Below the pieces are notes generated by a model. The model saw only the letters and a list, made by a program, of their open reading frames with translations. It searched no databases and was not told the DNA's origin. Made by a program: the position numbers and the translations under genes. 64,000 bases of DNA from Clusia tigrina (Eukaryota; Arthropoda; Insecta; Diptera; Clusiidae), in assembly GCA_920105625.2 (NCBI GenBank), contig OV050030.1, positions 186,044,387-186,108,386 of the forward strand, given 5' to 3'. Shown piece by piece: positions 32,011 to 44,531 of the stretch (its first letter is position 1; each line of letters starts with the position of its first letter).

Positions 32011-33144
32011 TCAAGCAAATGAAATTGGACGTTCTTGCTCATCTACGATGTGAGACAACACTCCCGCAATTCCAGTTGGACTAGCGTCACAAGCTAATTG
32101 TAGTGGGTATTTTGGATCATAAGGTACAATTACACGATCACTAGCTATTTCTTTTTTAATATTTTTGAAAGCTGCATCGCATTGTACATTCCAATTAAAT
32201 TTTGAATTTTTCTTGATGAGATTACGTAGAGGTGATGTAATTGTTGAACAATTTCGAATAAACCTTGAATAGTATGTAACCATTCCTAAAAATCTTCTTA
32301 CATCATCCGCTGATTTAAGCTTTGGAAGATCTAAGATAGCTGCTATTTTCTTTTTCGATTTTAAAATTTTATTATTTTTGATGGTGTGACCCAGGAATTC
32401 AATTTCTTCTTGAAAAAAACTGCATTTATCTTTATTAAGATGTAAATCGTATTGTTGAAGACGTTGTAAACATTTCAATAAATTTTCTTTGCATTCTAAT
32501 TTTGTTTCACCATGTATAATGATGTCATCAAAATACGCTTCCGTTTTTGGAACTTGTTGTAAAATTTGATTAATTATTCGATTAAACTCCGAAGGTGCTG
32601 TTTTAATACCAAATGATAACCTATTCACCTTATACGTACCCCGATGCGTTGACATCGTTTGGATTTTACTTGAATCTTCATCCACTGGTATGTGTAAATA
32701 CGCTTTGTACAGATCCAATCTGCAAAAATATTTCGAATTACGTAAACAGTTAAAAATATCTTCAATTTTTCGTATTGGACTATGGGCGTCCACGAGACGT
32801 TCGTTTACTCCTACTTTATAGTCAACACACAAGCGTATCCCTCCATCAGATTTTGGTATTACGACCAAGGGGGAACCCCAGTGACTGATTTCAGTTTTTG
32901 AAATTACACCTGCTGTTTCTAGTTGATCAAGTTCTTGGTTGACTTTTTCGATTAAAGCATAGGGTATTTCCCGTTCCCAGTTAAATATAGGCTTAGCCTC
33001 ATTACGTAATTTAAGCAATATTGTATATTGCTTAACACATCCAATTTTTGGTTGAAAAATATCTTGAAATTCGTCATTTATTGAATTAGTAAAATTAGCA
33101 TCACTTACGTTTTTTACTGAATACGTAGAGTTGATTTCGTTCAA
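32011..33144 (-). CDS. Ty3/Gypsy RT ORF in U4 (pol fragment)
   Basis: 377 codons, TGA-terminated, with private D369E (IVDEQERP). Confidence 0.89.
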   Translation of the reverse strand: MNEINSTYSVKNVSDANFTNSINDEFQDIFQPKIGCVKQYTILLKLRNEAKPIFNWEREIPYALIEKVNQELDQLETAGVISKTEISHWGSPLVVIPKSDGGIRLCVDYKVGVNERLVDAHSPIRKIEDIFNCLRNSKYFCRLDLYKAYLHIPVDEDSSKIQTMSTHRGTYKVNRLSFGIKTAPSEFNRIINQILQQVPKTEAYFDDIIIHGETKLECKENLLKCLQRLQQYDLHLNKDKCSFFQEEIEFLGHTIKNNKILKSKKKIAAILDLPKLKSADDVRRFLGMVTYYSRFIRNCSTITSPLRNLIKKNSKFNWNVQCDAAFKNIKKEIASDRVIVPYDPKYPLQLACDASPTGIAGVLSHIVDEQERPISFA

Positions 33145-33201
33145 ATTGATTTGAAATTTTCGAATCCAATTGCGTCCAAGAAGTGTTGTATATTCCTCTG
33201 G

Positions 33202-33468
33202 AGCTATTAAATTAATAAAAACACTAAAATGAATGGAGACTGTGCATTTGCATTCTTTATAATAAAGGATTCACCCAGAATTTCGGTTTCCTTCTTTTTT
33301 CCTCTTCATCGTATAAATAAAAAATTTTTGTCAAGCGTGGGTACAGCAAACTAGATTGCTTGACGGCATTTTCAAAATGACAATGCCATAACATCGCAAT
33401 GCCCACCATTAAAATATTGCCAACCATTGCAATCAAATTTGACAGATGTTGCCCGTGGAGACGTAGGG
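33202..33468. mobile_element. right half of the MITE (U5)
   Basis: One T longer than in the other units (aaaaaatttttgtcaagc); otherwise the same. Confidence 0.85.
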
Positions 33469-33471
33469 TAA

Positions 33472-34750
33472 TATATTAGATTGCTGTCGTTGAATTTTTT
33501 TTATGTGTGACCGCTTTGCCGTTCCCTATACTTGGAAACCGTGTGTCCAAATTAGCTTTATAATTTATAACACACTTGTATAAAAGCAACTTGTTGTTAA
33601 TTGTGAGTTTAGATAGCTTACCAATATAGTTGGCTAAATGTTTCTTTTATTGTTTTCATTTTTTGTTTGATATGGTAGGGCCAATTTAACTTTGAGTCCA
33701 TGTGTATACCAATGTATTTAGTAGTGGACCCTATTTTAATATCTTTATTGTTTATTTTAATAGGTATTGAGTTAAATTTTGTTTTAGTTATAAAAATTAT
33801 TTGTACAGTCTTATCTTCATTAGCACCATTTACCAAACCATTCCTTAATATTATCTGTGTATATCTGCAGTGTATAACTACAGTCGCAGTATTTAAATTT
33901 TTGTGAGATGTTAATAGGATTGTGTCGCAAAGGTAGCAATTGTGGTATTCAGTTCTTTTGGAAGTGGTATATCTGAGGTAAATATGACATATAGCAGTGG
34001 TCCTAAAAAACTCCCTTGAGGAACTCCCAGCTGTTGTAAGATGAATAGACGAACACTCTTCATTATATTTGACGTAAAAGTAACGATCGCTAAGATAACT
34101 TTCAACAATCAAATAGTAGTCAAGTGGCAGCATTGTCTTCAGTTTATGCAGCAGTATGGCATAAAACTTTGTCAAATGCTTTTACATCGTCCAAGAATAC
34201 AGCAACGCAGTACCGCTTATATTCTATGTCTGTTTCAATTGTGTTTGTTATACGGTGTATCTGTGGAATCGTTGAATGTCGTTTGCTGAAGCCGAATTGA
34301 TGATTTGGTATAATGTGTTTATTGTCAAGTATCTGGCTAATTCTATCATGTAATAGTTTTTCAGCAGCTTTAGAAATTATGGGAAGTAGGCTAATTGGTA
34401 TATACGTCATTTGATAGGAGTTTTTTTTAAGTATTTAGCCAATGTTGTTGCTTTTTCTTCATTGGTAGAAGCCCATGTAGTAGTGGATAAAATATGAGGT
34501 GTTGCATATGGTTGCCTTTCATTATGTCTTAATAGTGAATTTATTATGATAGCTGTCCTACCACGAGCCTTACCATTAAGATGATCTGTCACATAAATTT
34601 TATATTCAGTAAATACTAAATAGTTTTTGTTCGTAAAATGTGTTTCTGAAACTAGTCAATTTTCTTGTCAAACAAAAATTGCTTCAGCTCAAGATAATGT
34701 TTTGTTACGCCAATCCAAGCTAAAATTTTTCAACTATTACTTTTGTCCAT
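33472..34750 (-). pseudogene. J2 ORF2 remnant in U5
   Basis: Pieces 33618-34175, 34144-34410 and fusion 34407-34592, protein as in U4. Confidence 0.85.
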
Positions 34751-35455
34751 TTAAGCTTTTTAGTAACATTGTAATGATATTCATCATATTAGTCATTTCA
34801 CCATGTCTTTAAGTTCAATAATATCACTATGGTTTGAATTATTTGTATTTTGTTCAGTTTTATTTGGATTTGATGACCCTGCAATTTCGGCATAGCTTAC
34901 GTCTGGTTTAACTGCTGATCCATCCATATTTTTGGTCTCTAGTAATAATGGATCCTTTCTGCGTAAAGATGGAAACGTTTGAATTTTTATGGCTTTGTTT
35001 ATTTCACAGCCTTTGTAGTTTGCAGTATGATTTCCGCCACATAGGGCACATTTAATTTCAGCTGCGTTGGTTATTTTTTGTTGGCATTCACTTGTTAGAT
35101 GCTTTCCAGCGCATTTCACACATACTGGATCCCTTGTACAGTAGTTTTTGTCTGACCGTATTTTTGGCATTTAGTGCATTGCGCGACTTCTCGTTAATGA
35201 TGCGGTGCCTCAAAAGCTACTCTGTAATGCATTAATTTGTTAATGTTGTAAATATCCTTATTGTTAGTATTTGTTTCTAATTCTATGCTAAACAGTGGTA
35301 GCGGTTTTTTTTGTTGTCCGTTGAGTTATGTTAGTTATGTTTAAAACTTTGTGACCGTGTTCGCCAAGCCCATTTTTAATTTCTTTTTGGCCGCAGAGGG
35401 ATGCATGAAGAATCACCCCTTTCATTTTTGTTGTCTCTTTCAACTTATAACTCAT
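34737..35455 (-). pseudogene. J2 ORF1 remnant in U5, additional frameshift
   Basis: The knuckle piece 34793-35170 is open. The PRE_C2HC-like part is frameshifted by an eighth T in gcggttttttttgttg near 35303 (seven in U1-U4, U8 and U9), so it is not open as one piece. Confidence 0.82.
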
Positions 35456-35888
35456 ATATATAACAGTTCCTTTGTTTGTTTGAATCTTTCTTTCTCACTT
35501 TAATTAAATTATAAATTTGTTATTATAAGTGTTTAGTTCATCTAAACAGATCTAGACACTGAATTGATAACTTGCAATTTCTTTTAAACGTATCTATTAT
35601 GTCCTCAATTGCTTCATTCCACAATAACACCCATTTAGTTCTTCATTATCAATAATCTTTATTTCATTATTAATTAATATTACAAATATCAAAAGAATGT
35701 CTGTATCAATACCATATAAAAGCAAAAGTAAAGTGATCTGCATAAAAGCTAGAGATGTGTAACCCACAAGAAATGTCAACTCATGGCTACTCAAGTACTA
35801 GATACTCGTTAATCATATACGTATACATTAAGGTAGTTACTATAAACAAATAGAGTTATAATAGTTCTCCCACGCTAATTGGGCAGCT
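35456..35888 (-). other. gypsy 3' non-coding region with probable LTR (U5)
   Basis: Contains private changes near 35611 (cttcattcc) and 35650 (caataatc). No gene is seen. Confidence 0.55.
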
Positions 35889-36959
35889 TCAGGCATCTGA
35901 CACATAACTATCTAGATAGGCTGGTGTACGACGTATTCGAGAAGTCCTTCGAGGTAGTTGTTGTTGTTCAGCCGGAACTGTTGTGTTTTGTTCTTCAGTG
36001 TCCGCATTTTCATAATTTCCTACGTTGACCGGAATTTTAATTAAATCTTGAAGATCGTATCTAGGAACTATCGGGTTTGGATTCTGTTGTATTTGTTCTT
36101 CATGTTCTGGACTTGTTTGTTGTTGAATCATGCTTGACCGAAGTTGATTAATATGACGTTTAACTGTATAACCATCATCCAATTTGACTAGATAATGGAG
36201 ATGACCCAATTTCTTGATGATTGTTCCCAACTTCCATAAATTTTTATTGTTTGTGTAATATCGAGCTTGAAATCTCTCTCCCTCGCGTAATTGACGAGCC
36301 TTACACAAATCTCCAGAGCCTTGATTATGAATTTGAGGAGGTCTCAGCGCATCTAGCTGGATACGGATTTGTCTGTTTAAGTATTGCTCCGATGGCGTTT
36401 TTCCATTTGCAAGTGGCGTTGCCCGGTAACGAAAAAGTATTTCTCTTACTTTCTCACGTAAAGAACGACGGTCATCTAGCATTGATTTAAGTCGATGTTT
36501 TAAAGTTTGAACATTACGTTCGGCAAGACCGTTCGTAGCTGGATGCCCGGGTGCAATAAACTTCTGAAAAATAACACGACGTGTACAAAATGATTGAAAT
36601 TCATCACTGGTAAATATTGTGGCGTTGTCGGATACAATTACGACTGGATAACCATGTCTAGCAAATAAATCTAGTAACATCTCTATTGTAGTAGTAGAAG
36701 ATGGAGAAGAAGGAGTTATACCAATTTCAGCCCACTTGGATTTAGCGTCCATCACAACCAGATAATAATGGCCTTGAAAAATACCCGCATAATCGATGTG
36801 GATTCGTTGCCAGTTGTGTTGTGGTTCCTCCCAAGAGTGTAGTGTAGCCTTGGGGGGACTTGACCTCACATTACCACAAGATGAACACTCTTTTACTAGA
36901 CGTTCAATATCTTTATCAATTGATTTCCAATACACGTACCTGCGAGCTAATTGTTTCAT
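35889..36959 (-). CDS. gypsy integrase ORF in U5, intact 356 codons
   Basis: D,D35E motif and zinc CSSC complete, with Gly80 and His64. This matches the majority form of the intact integrases and is identical to U6 in protein. Confidence 0.88.
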   Translation of the reverse strand: MKQLARRYVYWKSIDKDIERLVKECSSCGNVRSSPPKATLHSWEEPQHNWQRIHIDYAGIFQGHYYLVVMDAKSKWAEIGITPSSPSSTTTIEMLLDLFARHGYPVVIVSDNATIFTSDEFQSFCTRRVIFQKFIAPGHPATNGLAERNVQTLKHRLKSMLDDRRSLREKVREILFRYRATPLANGKTPSEQYLNRQIRIQLDALRPPQIHNQGSGDLCKARQLREGERFQARYYTNNKNLWKLGTIIKKLGHLHYLVKLDDGYTVKRHINQLRSSMIQQQTSPEHEEQIQQNPNPIVPRYDLQDLIKIPVNVGNYENADTEEQNTTVPAEQQQLPRRTSRIRRTPAYLDSYVSDA

Positions 36960-37541
36960 TTTTGAAATATGTGTTTGGTGAAGTTCTGCTAAAACTGTCT
37001 GTTGTAAAGTAGTCGGTACTACTACACGTTGACCTCGAAAAATGATTCCATTGTTTTATTGTTATTAACATGGTGTCTTCCACTCGATTATTTTTAAGAT
37101 TTTGTAGAATTGTTGACAATTGTTGATCTTTTTGCGTTTCCGCTTGAAGAGTTTTAAAATTTAAATTTAACGTTAAAATTTGATGTATCGATGATTCACA
37201 GATATGATTAACTTCTTCGTTTATAGCAGAATCTATTAAATTTGACGTTTTTACTGGAGCTCGAGACAAACAGTCAGCATTAACATTTTCGATGCCTTTC
37301 TTGTAGACAACTTTATAATCGAAACGAATGAAAGAAATGCTGCATATCTCTGAAGACGTGAAAAAGTCATTTGTGGTAACTTTGCACTTTGATGGAAAAT
37401 TCGAACTAAAGGTTGATTATCCGTTATAAGTGTAAATTGTTTTCCATATAAATATTGATAAAAATGATCCACTGAAAATACGATAGCCAATGCTTCACGA
37501 TCAATTTGAGAATAATTCTTCTCAGCTTCCGTAAGCGATCT
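36960..37541 (-). pseudogene. gypsy RNase H and linker in U5
   Basis: Core 37251-37490, linker 36916-37269, frames broken as in U1. Confidence 0.83.
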
Positions 37542-38675
37542 TCAAGCAAATGAAATTGGACGTTCTTGATCATCTACGATGTGAGACAACACTCCCGCAA
37601 TTCCAGTTGGACTAGCGTCACAAGCTAATTGTAGTGGGTATTTTGGATCATAAAGTACAATTACACGATCACTAGCTATTTCTTTTTTAATATTTTTGAA
37701 AGCTGCATCGCATTGTACATTCCAATTAAATTTTGAATTTTTCTTGATGAGATTACGTAGAGGTGATGTAATTGTTGAACAATTTCGAATAAACCTTGAA
37801 TAGTATGTAACCATTCCTAAAAATCTTCTTACATCATCCGCTGATTTAAGCTTTGGAAGATCTAAGATAGCTGCTATTTTCTTTTTCGATTTTAAAATTT
37901 TATTATTTTTGATGGTGTGACCCAGGAATTCAATTTCTTCTTGAAAAAAACTGCATTTATCTTTATTAAGATGTAAATCGTATTGTTGAAGACGTTGTAA
38001 ACATTTCAATAAATTTTCTTTGCATTCTAATTTTGTTTCACCATGTATAATGATGTCATCAAAATACGCTTCCGTTTTTGGAACTTGTTGTAAAATTTGA
38101 TTAATTATTCGATTAAACTCCGAAGGTGCTGTTTTAATACCAAATGATAACCTATTCACCTTATACGTACCCCGATGCGTTGACATCGTTTGGATTTTAC
38201 TTGAATCTTCATCCACTGGTATGTGTAAATACGCTTTGTACAGATCCAATCTGCAAAAATATTTCGAATTACGTAAACAGTTAAAAATATCTTCAATTTT
38301 TCGTATTGGACTATGGGCGTCCACGAGACGTTCGATTACTCCTACTTTATAGTCAACACACAAGCGTATCCCTCCATCAGATTTTGGTATTACGACCAAG
38401 GGGGAACCCCAGTGACTGATTTCAGTTTTTGAAATTACACCTGCTGTTTCTAGTTGATCAAGTTCTTGGTTGACTTTTTCGATTAAAGCATAGGGTATTT
38501 CCCGTTCCCAGTTAAATATAGGCTTAGCCTCATTACGTAATTTAAGCAATATTGTATATTGCTTAACACATCCAATTTTTGGTTGAAAAATATCTTGAAA
38601 TTCGTCATTTATTGAATTAGTAAAATTAGCATCACTTACGTTTTTTACTGAATACGTAGAGTTGATTTCGTTCAA
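37542..38675 (-). CDS. Ty3/Gypsy RT ORF in U5 (pol fragment)
   Basis: 377 codons ending at TGA. N114I (VGVIERLV) and P341L (VIVLYDPK) are shared only with U6. Confidence 0.89.
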   Translation of the reverse strand: MNEINSTYSVKNVSDANFTNSINDEFQDIFQPKIGCVKQYTILLKLRNEAKPIFNWEREIPYALIEKVNQELDQLETAGVISKTEISHWGSPLVVIPKSDGGIRLCVDYKVGVIERLVDAHSPIRKIEDIFNCLRNSKYFCRLDLYKAYLHIPVDEDSSKIQTMSTHRGTYKVNRLSFGIKTAPSEFNRIINQILQQVPKTEAYFDDIIIHGETKLECKENLLKCLQRLQQYDLHLNKDKCSFFQEEIEFLGHTIKNNKILKSKKKIAAILDLPKLKSADDVRRFLGMVTYYSRFIRNCSTITSPLRNLIKKNSKFNWNVQCDAAFKNIKKEIASDRVIVLYDPKYPLQLACDASPTGIAGVLSHIVDDQERPISFA

Positions 38676-38732
38676 ATTGATTTGAAATTTTCGAATCCAA
38701 TTGCGTCCAAGAAGTGTTGTATATTCCTCTGG

Positions 38733-38998
38733 AGCTATTAAATTAATAAAAACACTAAAATGAATGGAGACTGTGCATTTGCATTCTTTATAATAAAGGA
38801 TTCACCCAGAATTTCGGTTTCCTTCTTTTTTCCTCTTCATCGTATAAATAAAAAATTTTGTCAAGCGTGGGTACAGCAAACTAGATTGCTTGACGGCATT
38901 TTCAAAATGACAATGCCATAACATCGCAATGCCCACCATTAAAATATTGCCAACCATTGCAATCAAATTTGACAGATGTTGCCCGTGGAGACGTAGGG
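38733..38998. mobile_element. right half of the MITE (U6)
   Basis: Right inverted repeat plus TAA retained. Confidence 0.85.
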
Positions 38999-39001
38999 TA
39001 A

Positions 39002-40280
39002 TATATTAGATTGCTGTCGTTGAATTTTTTTTATGTGTGACCGCTTTGCCGTTCCCTATACTTGGAAACCGTGTGTCCAAATTAGCTTTATAATTTATAA
39101 CACACTTGTATAACAGCAACTTGTTGTTAATTGTGAGTTTAGATAGCTTACCAATATAGTTGGCTAAATGTTTCTTTTATTGTTTTCATTTTTTGTTTGA
39201 TATGGTAGGGCCAATTTAACTTTGAGTCCATGTGTATACCAATGTATTTAGTAGTGGACCCTATTTTAATATCTTTATTGTTTATTTTAATAGGTATTGA
39301 GTTAAATTTTGTTTTAGTTATAAAAATTATTTGTACAGTCTTATCTTCATTAGCACCATTTACCAAACCATTCCTTAATATTATCTGTGTATATCTGCAG
39401 TGTATAACTACAGTCGCAGTATTTAAATTTTTATGAGATGTTAATAGGATTGTGTCGCAAAGGTAGCAATTGTGGTATTCAGTTCTTTTGGAAGTGGTAT
39501 ATCTGAGGTAAATATGACATATAGCAGTGGTCCTAAAAAACTCCCTTGAGGAACTCCCAGCTGTTGTAAGATGAATAGACGAACACTCTTCATTATATTT
39601 GACGTAAAAGTAACGATCGCTAAGATAACTTTCAACAATCAAATAGTAGTCAAGTGGCAGCATTGTCTTCAGTTTATGCAGCAGTATGGCATAAAACTTT
39701 GTCAAATGCTTTTACATCGTCCAAGAATACAGCAACGCAGTACCGCTTATATTCTATGTCTGTTTCAATTGTGTTTGTTATACGGTGTATCTGTGGAATC
39801 GTTGAATGTCGTTTGCTGAAGCCGAATTGATGATTTGGTATAATGTGTTTATTGTCAAGTATCTGGCTAATTCTATCATGTAATAGTTTTTCAGCAGCTT
39901 TAGAAATTATGGGAAGTAGGCTAATTGGTATATACGTCATTTGATAGGAGTTTTTTTTAAGTATTTAGCCAATGTTGTTGCTTTTTCTTCATTGGTTGAA
40001 GCCCATGTAGTAGTGGATAAAATATGAGGTGTTGCATATGGTTGCCTTTCATTATGTCTTAATAGTGAATTTATTATGATAGCTGTCCTACCACGAGCCT
40101 TACCATTAAGATGATCTGTCACATAAATTTTATATTCAGTAAATACTAAATAGTTTTTGTTCGTAAAATGTGTTTCTGAAACTAGTCAATTTTCTTGTCA
40201 AACAAAAATTGCTTCAGCTCAAGATAATGTTTTGTTACGCCAATCCAAGCTAAAATTTTTCAACTATTACTTTTGTCCAT
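39002..40280 (-). pseudogene. J2 ORF2 remnant in U6
   Basis: Pieces 39148-39705, 39674-39940 and fusion 39937-40122. The endonuclease is lost and the FADD break retained. Confidence 0.85.
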
Positions 40281-40985
40281 TTAAGCTTTTTAGTAACATT
40301 GTAATGATATTCATCATATTAGTCATTTCACCATGTCTTTAAGTTCAATAATATCACTATGGTTTGAATTATTTGTATTTTGTTCAGTTTTATTTGGATT
40401 TGATGACCCTGCAATTTCGGCATAGCTTACGTCTGGTTTAACTGCTGATCCATCCATATTTTTGGTCTCTAGTAATAATGGATCCTTTCTGCGTAAAGAT
40501 GGAAACGTTTGAATTTTTATGGCTTTGTTTATTTCACACCCTTTGTAGTTTGCAGTATGATTTCCGCCACATAGGGCACATTTAATTTCAGCTGCGTTGG
40601 TTATTTTTTGTTGGCATTCACTTGTTAGATGCTTTCCAGCGCATTTCACACATACTGGATCCCTTGTACAGTAGTTTTTGTCTGACCGTATTTTTGGCAT
40701 TTAGTGCATTGCGCGACTTCTCGTTAATGATGCGGTGCCTCAAAAGCTACTCTGTAATGCATTAATTTGTTAATGTTGTAAATATCCTTATTGTTAGTAT
40801 TTGTTTCTAATTCTATGCTAAACAGTGGTAGCGGTTTTTTTTGTTGTCCGTTGAGTTATGTTAGTTATGTTTAAAACTTTGTGACCGTGTTCGCCAAGCC
40901 CATTTTTAATTTCTTTTTGGCCGCAGAGGGATGCATGAAGAATCACCCCTTTCATTTTTGTTGTCTCTTTCAACTTATAACTCAT
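40267..40985 (-). pseudogene. J2 ORF1 remnant in U6, 8-T frameshift
   Basis: Knuckle piece 40323-40700 open; PRE_C2HC-like part shifted by the 8-T run near 40833. Confidence 0.82.
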
Positions 40986-41418
40986 ATATATAACAGTTCC
41001 TTTGTTTGTTTGAATCTTTCTTTCTCACTTTAATTAAATTATAAATTTGTTATTATAAGTGTTTAGTTCATCTAAACAGATCTAGACACTGAATTGATAA
41101 CTTGCAATTTCTTTTAAACGTATCTATTATGTCCTCAATTGATTCATTCCACAATAACACCCATTTAGTTCTTCATTATTAATAGTCTTTATTTCATTAT
41201 TAATTAATATTACAAATATCAAAAGAATGTCTGTATCAATACCATATAAAAGCAAAAGTAAAGTGATCTGCATAAAAGCTAGAGATGTGTAACCCACAAG
41301 AAATGTCAACTCATGGCTACTCAAGTACTAGATACTCGTTAATCATATACGTATACATTAAGGTAGTTACTATAAACAAATAGAGTTATAATAGTTCTCC
41401 CACGCTAATTGGGTAGCT
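40986..41418 (-). other. gypsy 3' non-coding region with probable LTR (U6)
   Basis: No gene. It has gctaattgggtagc next to the integrase stop, as in U1; the other units have gggcagc. Confidence 0.55.
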
Positions 41419-42489
41419 TCAGGCATCTGACACATAACTATCTAGATAGGCTGGTGTACGACGTATTCGAGAAGTCCTTCGAGGTAGTTGTTGTTGTTCA
41501 GCCGGAACTGTTGTGTTTTGTTCTTCAGTGTCCGCATTTTCATAATTTCCTACGTTGACTGGAATTTTAATTAAATCTTGAAGATCGTATCTAGGAACTA
41601 TCGGGTTTGGATTCTGTTGTATTTGTTCTTCATGTTCTGGACTTGTTTGTTGTTGAATCATGCTTGACCGAAGTTGATTAATATGACGTTTAACTGTATA
41701 ACCATCATCCAATTTGACTAGATAATGGAGATGACCCAATTTCTTGATGATTGTTCCCAACTTCCATAAATTTTTATTGTTTGTGTAATATCGAGCTTGA
41801 AATCTCTCTCCCTCGCGTAATTGACGAGCCTTACACAAATCTCCAGAGCCTTGATTATGAATTTGAGGAGGTCTCAGCGCATCTAGCTGGATACGGATTT
41901 GTCTGTTTAAGTATTGCTCCGATGGCGTTTTTCCATTTGCAAGTGGCGTTGCCCGGTAACGAAAAAGTATTTCTCTTACTTTCTCACGTAAAGAACGACG
42001 GTCATCTAGCATTGATTTAAGTCGATGTTTTAAAGTTTGAACATTACGTTCGGCAAGACCGTTCGTAGCTGGATGCCCGGGTGCAATAAACTTCTGAAAA
42101 ATAACACGACGTGTACAAAATGATTGAAATTCATCACTGGTAAATATTGTGGCGTTGTCGGATACAATTACGACTGGATAACCATGTCTAGCAAATAAAT
42201 CTAGTAACATCTCTATTGTAGTAGTAGAAGATGGAGAAGAAGGAGTTATACCAATTTCAGCCCACTTGGATTTAGCGTCCATCACAACCAGATAATAATG
42301 GCCTTGAAAAATACCCGCATAATCGATGTGGATTCGTTGCCAGTTGTGTTGTGGTTCCTCCCAAGAGTGTAGTGTAGCCTTGGGGGGACTTGACCTCACA
42401 TTACCACAAGATGAACACTCTTTTACTAGACGTTCAATATCTTTATCAATTGATTTCCAATACACGTACCTGCGAGCTAATTGTTTCAT
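41419..42489 (-). CDS. gypsy integrase ORF in U6, intact 356 codons
   Basis: Same protein as U5, with all catalytic and zinc residues present. Confidence 0.88.
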   Translation of the reverse strand: MKQLARRYVYWKSIDKDIERLVKECSSCGNVRSSPPKATLHSWEEPQHNWQRIHIDYAGIFQGHYYLVVMDAKSKWAEIGITPSSPSSTTTIEMLLDLFARHGYPVVIVSDNATIFTSDEFQSFCTRRVIFQKFIAPGHPATNGLAERNVQTLKHRLKSMLDDRRSLREKVREILFRYRATPLANGKTPSEQYLNRQIRIQLDALRPPQIHNQGSGDLCKARQLREGERFQARYYTNNKNLWKLGTIIKKLGHLHYLVKLDDGYTVKRHINQLRSSMIQQQTSPEHEEQIQQNPNPIVPRYDLQDLIKIPVNVGNYENADTEEQNTTVPAEQQQLPRRTSRIRRTPAYLDSYVSDA

Positions 42490-43071
42490 TTTTGAAATAT
42501 GTGTTTGGTGAAGTTCTGCTAAAACTGTCTGTTGTAAAGTAGTCGGTACTACTACACGTTGACCTCGAAAAATGATTCCATTGTTTTATTGTTATTAACA
42601 TGGTGTCTTCCACTCGATTATTTTTAAGATTTTGTAGAATTGTTGACAATTGTTGATCTTTTTGCGTTTCCGCTTGAAGAGTTTTAAAATTTAAATTTAA
42701 CGTTAAAATTTGATGTATCGATGATTCACAGATATGATTAACTTCTTCGTTTATAGCAGAATCTATTAAATTTGACGTTTTTACTGGAGCTCGAGACAAA
42801 CAGTCAGCATTAACATTTTCGATGCCTTTCTTGTAGACAACTTTATAATCGAAACGAATGAAAGAAATGCTGCATATCTCTGAAGACGTGAAAAAGTCAT
42901 TTGTGGTAACTTTGCACTTTGATGGAAAATTCGAACTAAAGGTTGATTATCCGTTATAAGTGTAAATTGTTTTCCATATAAATATTGATAAAAATGATCC
43001 ACTGAAAATACGATAGCCAATGCTTCACGATCAATTTGAGAATAATTCTTCTCAGCTTCCGTAAGCGATCT
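42490..43071 (-). pseudogene. gypsy RNase H and linker in U6
   Basis: Core 42781-43020, linker 42446-42799, frames broken as in U1. Confidence 0.83.
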
Positions 43072-44205
43072 TCAAGCAAATGAAATTGGACGTTCTTGAT
43101 CATCTACGATGTGAGACAACACTCCCGCAATTCCAGTTGGACTAGCGTCACAAGCTAATTGTAGTGGGTATTTTGGATCATAAAGTACAATTACACGATC
43201 ACTAGCTATTTCTTTTTTAATATTTTTGAAAGCTGCATCGCATTGTACATTCCAATTAAATTTTGAATTTTTCTTGATGAGATTACGTAGAGGTGATGTA
43301 ATTGTTGAACAATTTCGAATAAACCTTGAATAGTATGTAACCATTCCTAAAAATCTTCTTACATCATCCGCTGATTTAAGCTTTGGAAGATCTAAGATAG
43401 CTGCTATTTTCTTTTTCGATTTTAAAATTTTATTATTTTTGATGGTGTGACCCAGGAATTCAATTTCTTCTTGAAAAAAACTGCATTTATCTTTATTAAG
43501 ATGTAAATCGTATTGTTGAAGACGTTGTAAACATTTCAATAAATTTTCTTTGCATTCTAATTTTGTTTCACCATGTATAATGATGTCATCAAAATACGCT
43601 TCCGTTTTTGGAACTTGTTGTAAAATTTGATTAATTATTCGATTAAACTCCGAAGGTGCTGTTTTAATACCAAATGATAACCTATTCACCTTATACGTAC
43701 CCCGATGCGTTGACATCGTTTGGATTTTACTTGAATCTTCATCCACTGGTATGTGTAAATACGCTTTGTACAGATCCAATCTGCAAAAATATTTCGAATT
43801 ACGTAAACAGTTAAAAATATCTTCAATTTTTCGTATTGGACTATGGGCGTCCACGAGACGTTCGATTACTCCTACTTTATAGTCAACACACAAGCGTATC
43901 CCTCCATCAGATTTTGGTATTACGACCAAGGGGGAACCCCAGTGACTGATTTCAGTTTTTGAAATTACACCTGCTGTTTCTAGTTGATCAAGTTCTTGGT
44001 TGACTTTTTCGATTAAAGCATAGGGTATTTCCCGTTCCCAGTTAAATATAGGCTTAGCCTCATTACGTAATTTAAGCAATATTGTATATTGCTTAACACA
44101 TCCAATTTTTGGTTGAAAAATATCTTGAAATTCGTCATTTATTGAATTAGTAAAATTAGCATCACTTACGTTTTTTACTGAATACGTAGAGTTGATTTCG
44201 TTCAA
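43072..44205 (-). CDS. Ty3/Gypsy RT ORF in U6 (pol fragment)
   Basis: 377 codons. Carries N114I and P341L like U5, pointing to a recent shared copy. Confidence 0.89.
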   Translation of the reverse strand: MNEINSTYSVKNVSDANFTNSINDEFQDIFQPKIGCVKQYTILLKLRNEAKPIFNWEREIPYALIEKVNQELDQLETAGVISKTEISHWGSPLVVIPKSDGGIRLCVDYKVGVIERLVDAHSPIRKIEDIFNCLRNSKYFCRLDLYKAYLHIPVDEDSSKIQTMSTHRGTYKVNRLSFGIKTAPSEFNRIINQILQQVPKTEAYFDDIIIHGETKLECKENLLKCLQRLQQYDLHLNKDKCSFFQEEIEFLGHTIKNNKILKSKKKIAAILDLPKLKSADDVRRFLGMVTYYSRFIRNCSTITSPLRNLIKKNSKFNWNVQCDAAFKNIKKEIASDRVIVLYDPKYPLQLACDASPTGIAGVLSHIVDDQERPISFA

Positions 44206-44262
44206 ATTGATTTGAAATTTTCGAATCCAATTGCGTCCAAGAAGTGTTGTATATTCCTCTGG

Positions 44263-44528
44263 AGCTATTAAATTAATAAAAACACTAAAATGAATGGAGA
44301 CTGTGCATTTGCATTCTTTATAATAAAGGATTCACCCAGAATTTCGGTTTCCTTCTTTTTTCCTCTTCATCGTATAAATAAAAAATTTTGTCAAGCGTGG
44401 GTACAGCAAACTAGATTGCTTGACGGCATTTTCAAAATGACAATGCCATAACATCGCAATGCCCACCATTAAAATATTGCCAACCATTGCAATCAAATTT
44501 GACAGATGTTGCCCGTGGAGACGTAGGG
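44263..44528. mobile_element. right half of the MITE (U7)
   Basis: Right inverted repeat plus TAA retained. Confidence 0.85.
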
Positions 44529-44531
44529 TAA

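Larger units (their letters stand above)
27671..33201 (-). repeat. array unit U4, short type
   Basis: 5531 bp. First unit with the full short-type left end (accaatgtatttagtagtggaccc near 28178), shared by all later units. Confidence 0.93.
33202..38732 (-). repeat. array unit U5, short type
   Basis: 5531 bp. Introduces gtcaaacaaaaattgc near 34668 and the 8-T run in ORF1, both shared with U6, U7 and U10. Confidence 0.93.
38733..44262 (-). repeat. array unit U6, short type
   Basis: 5530 bp. Has ttatgagatgtt near 39430 and attggttgaagccc near 39993, which continue into U7 and U8. Confidence 0.93.
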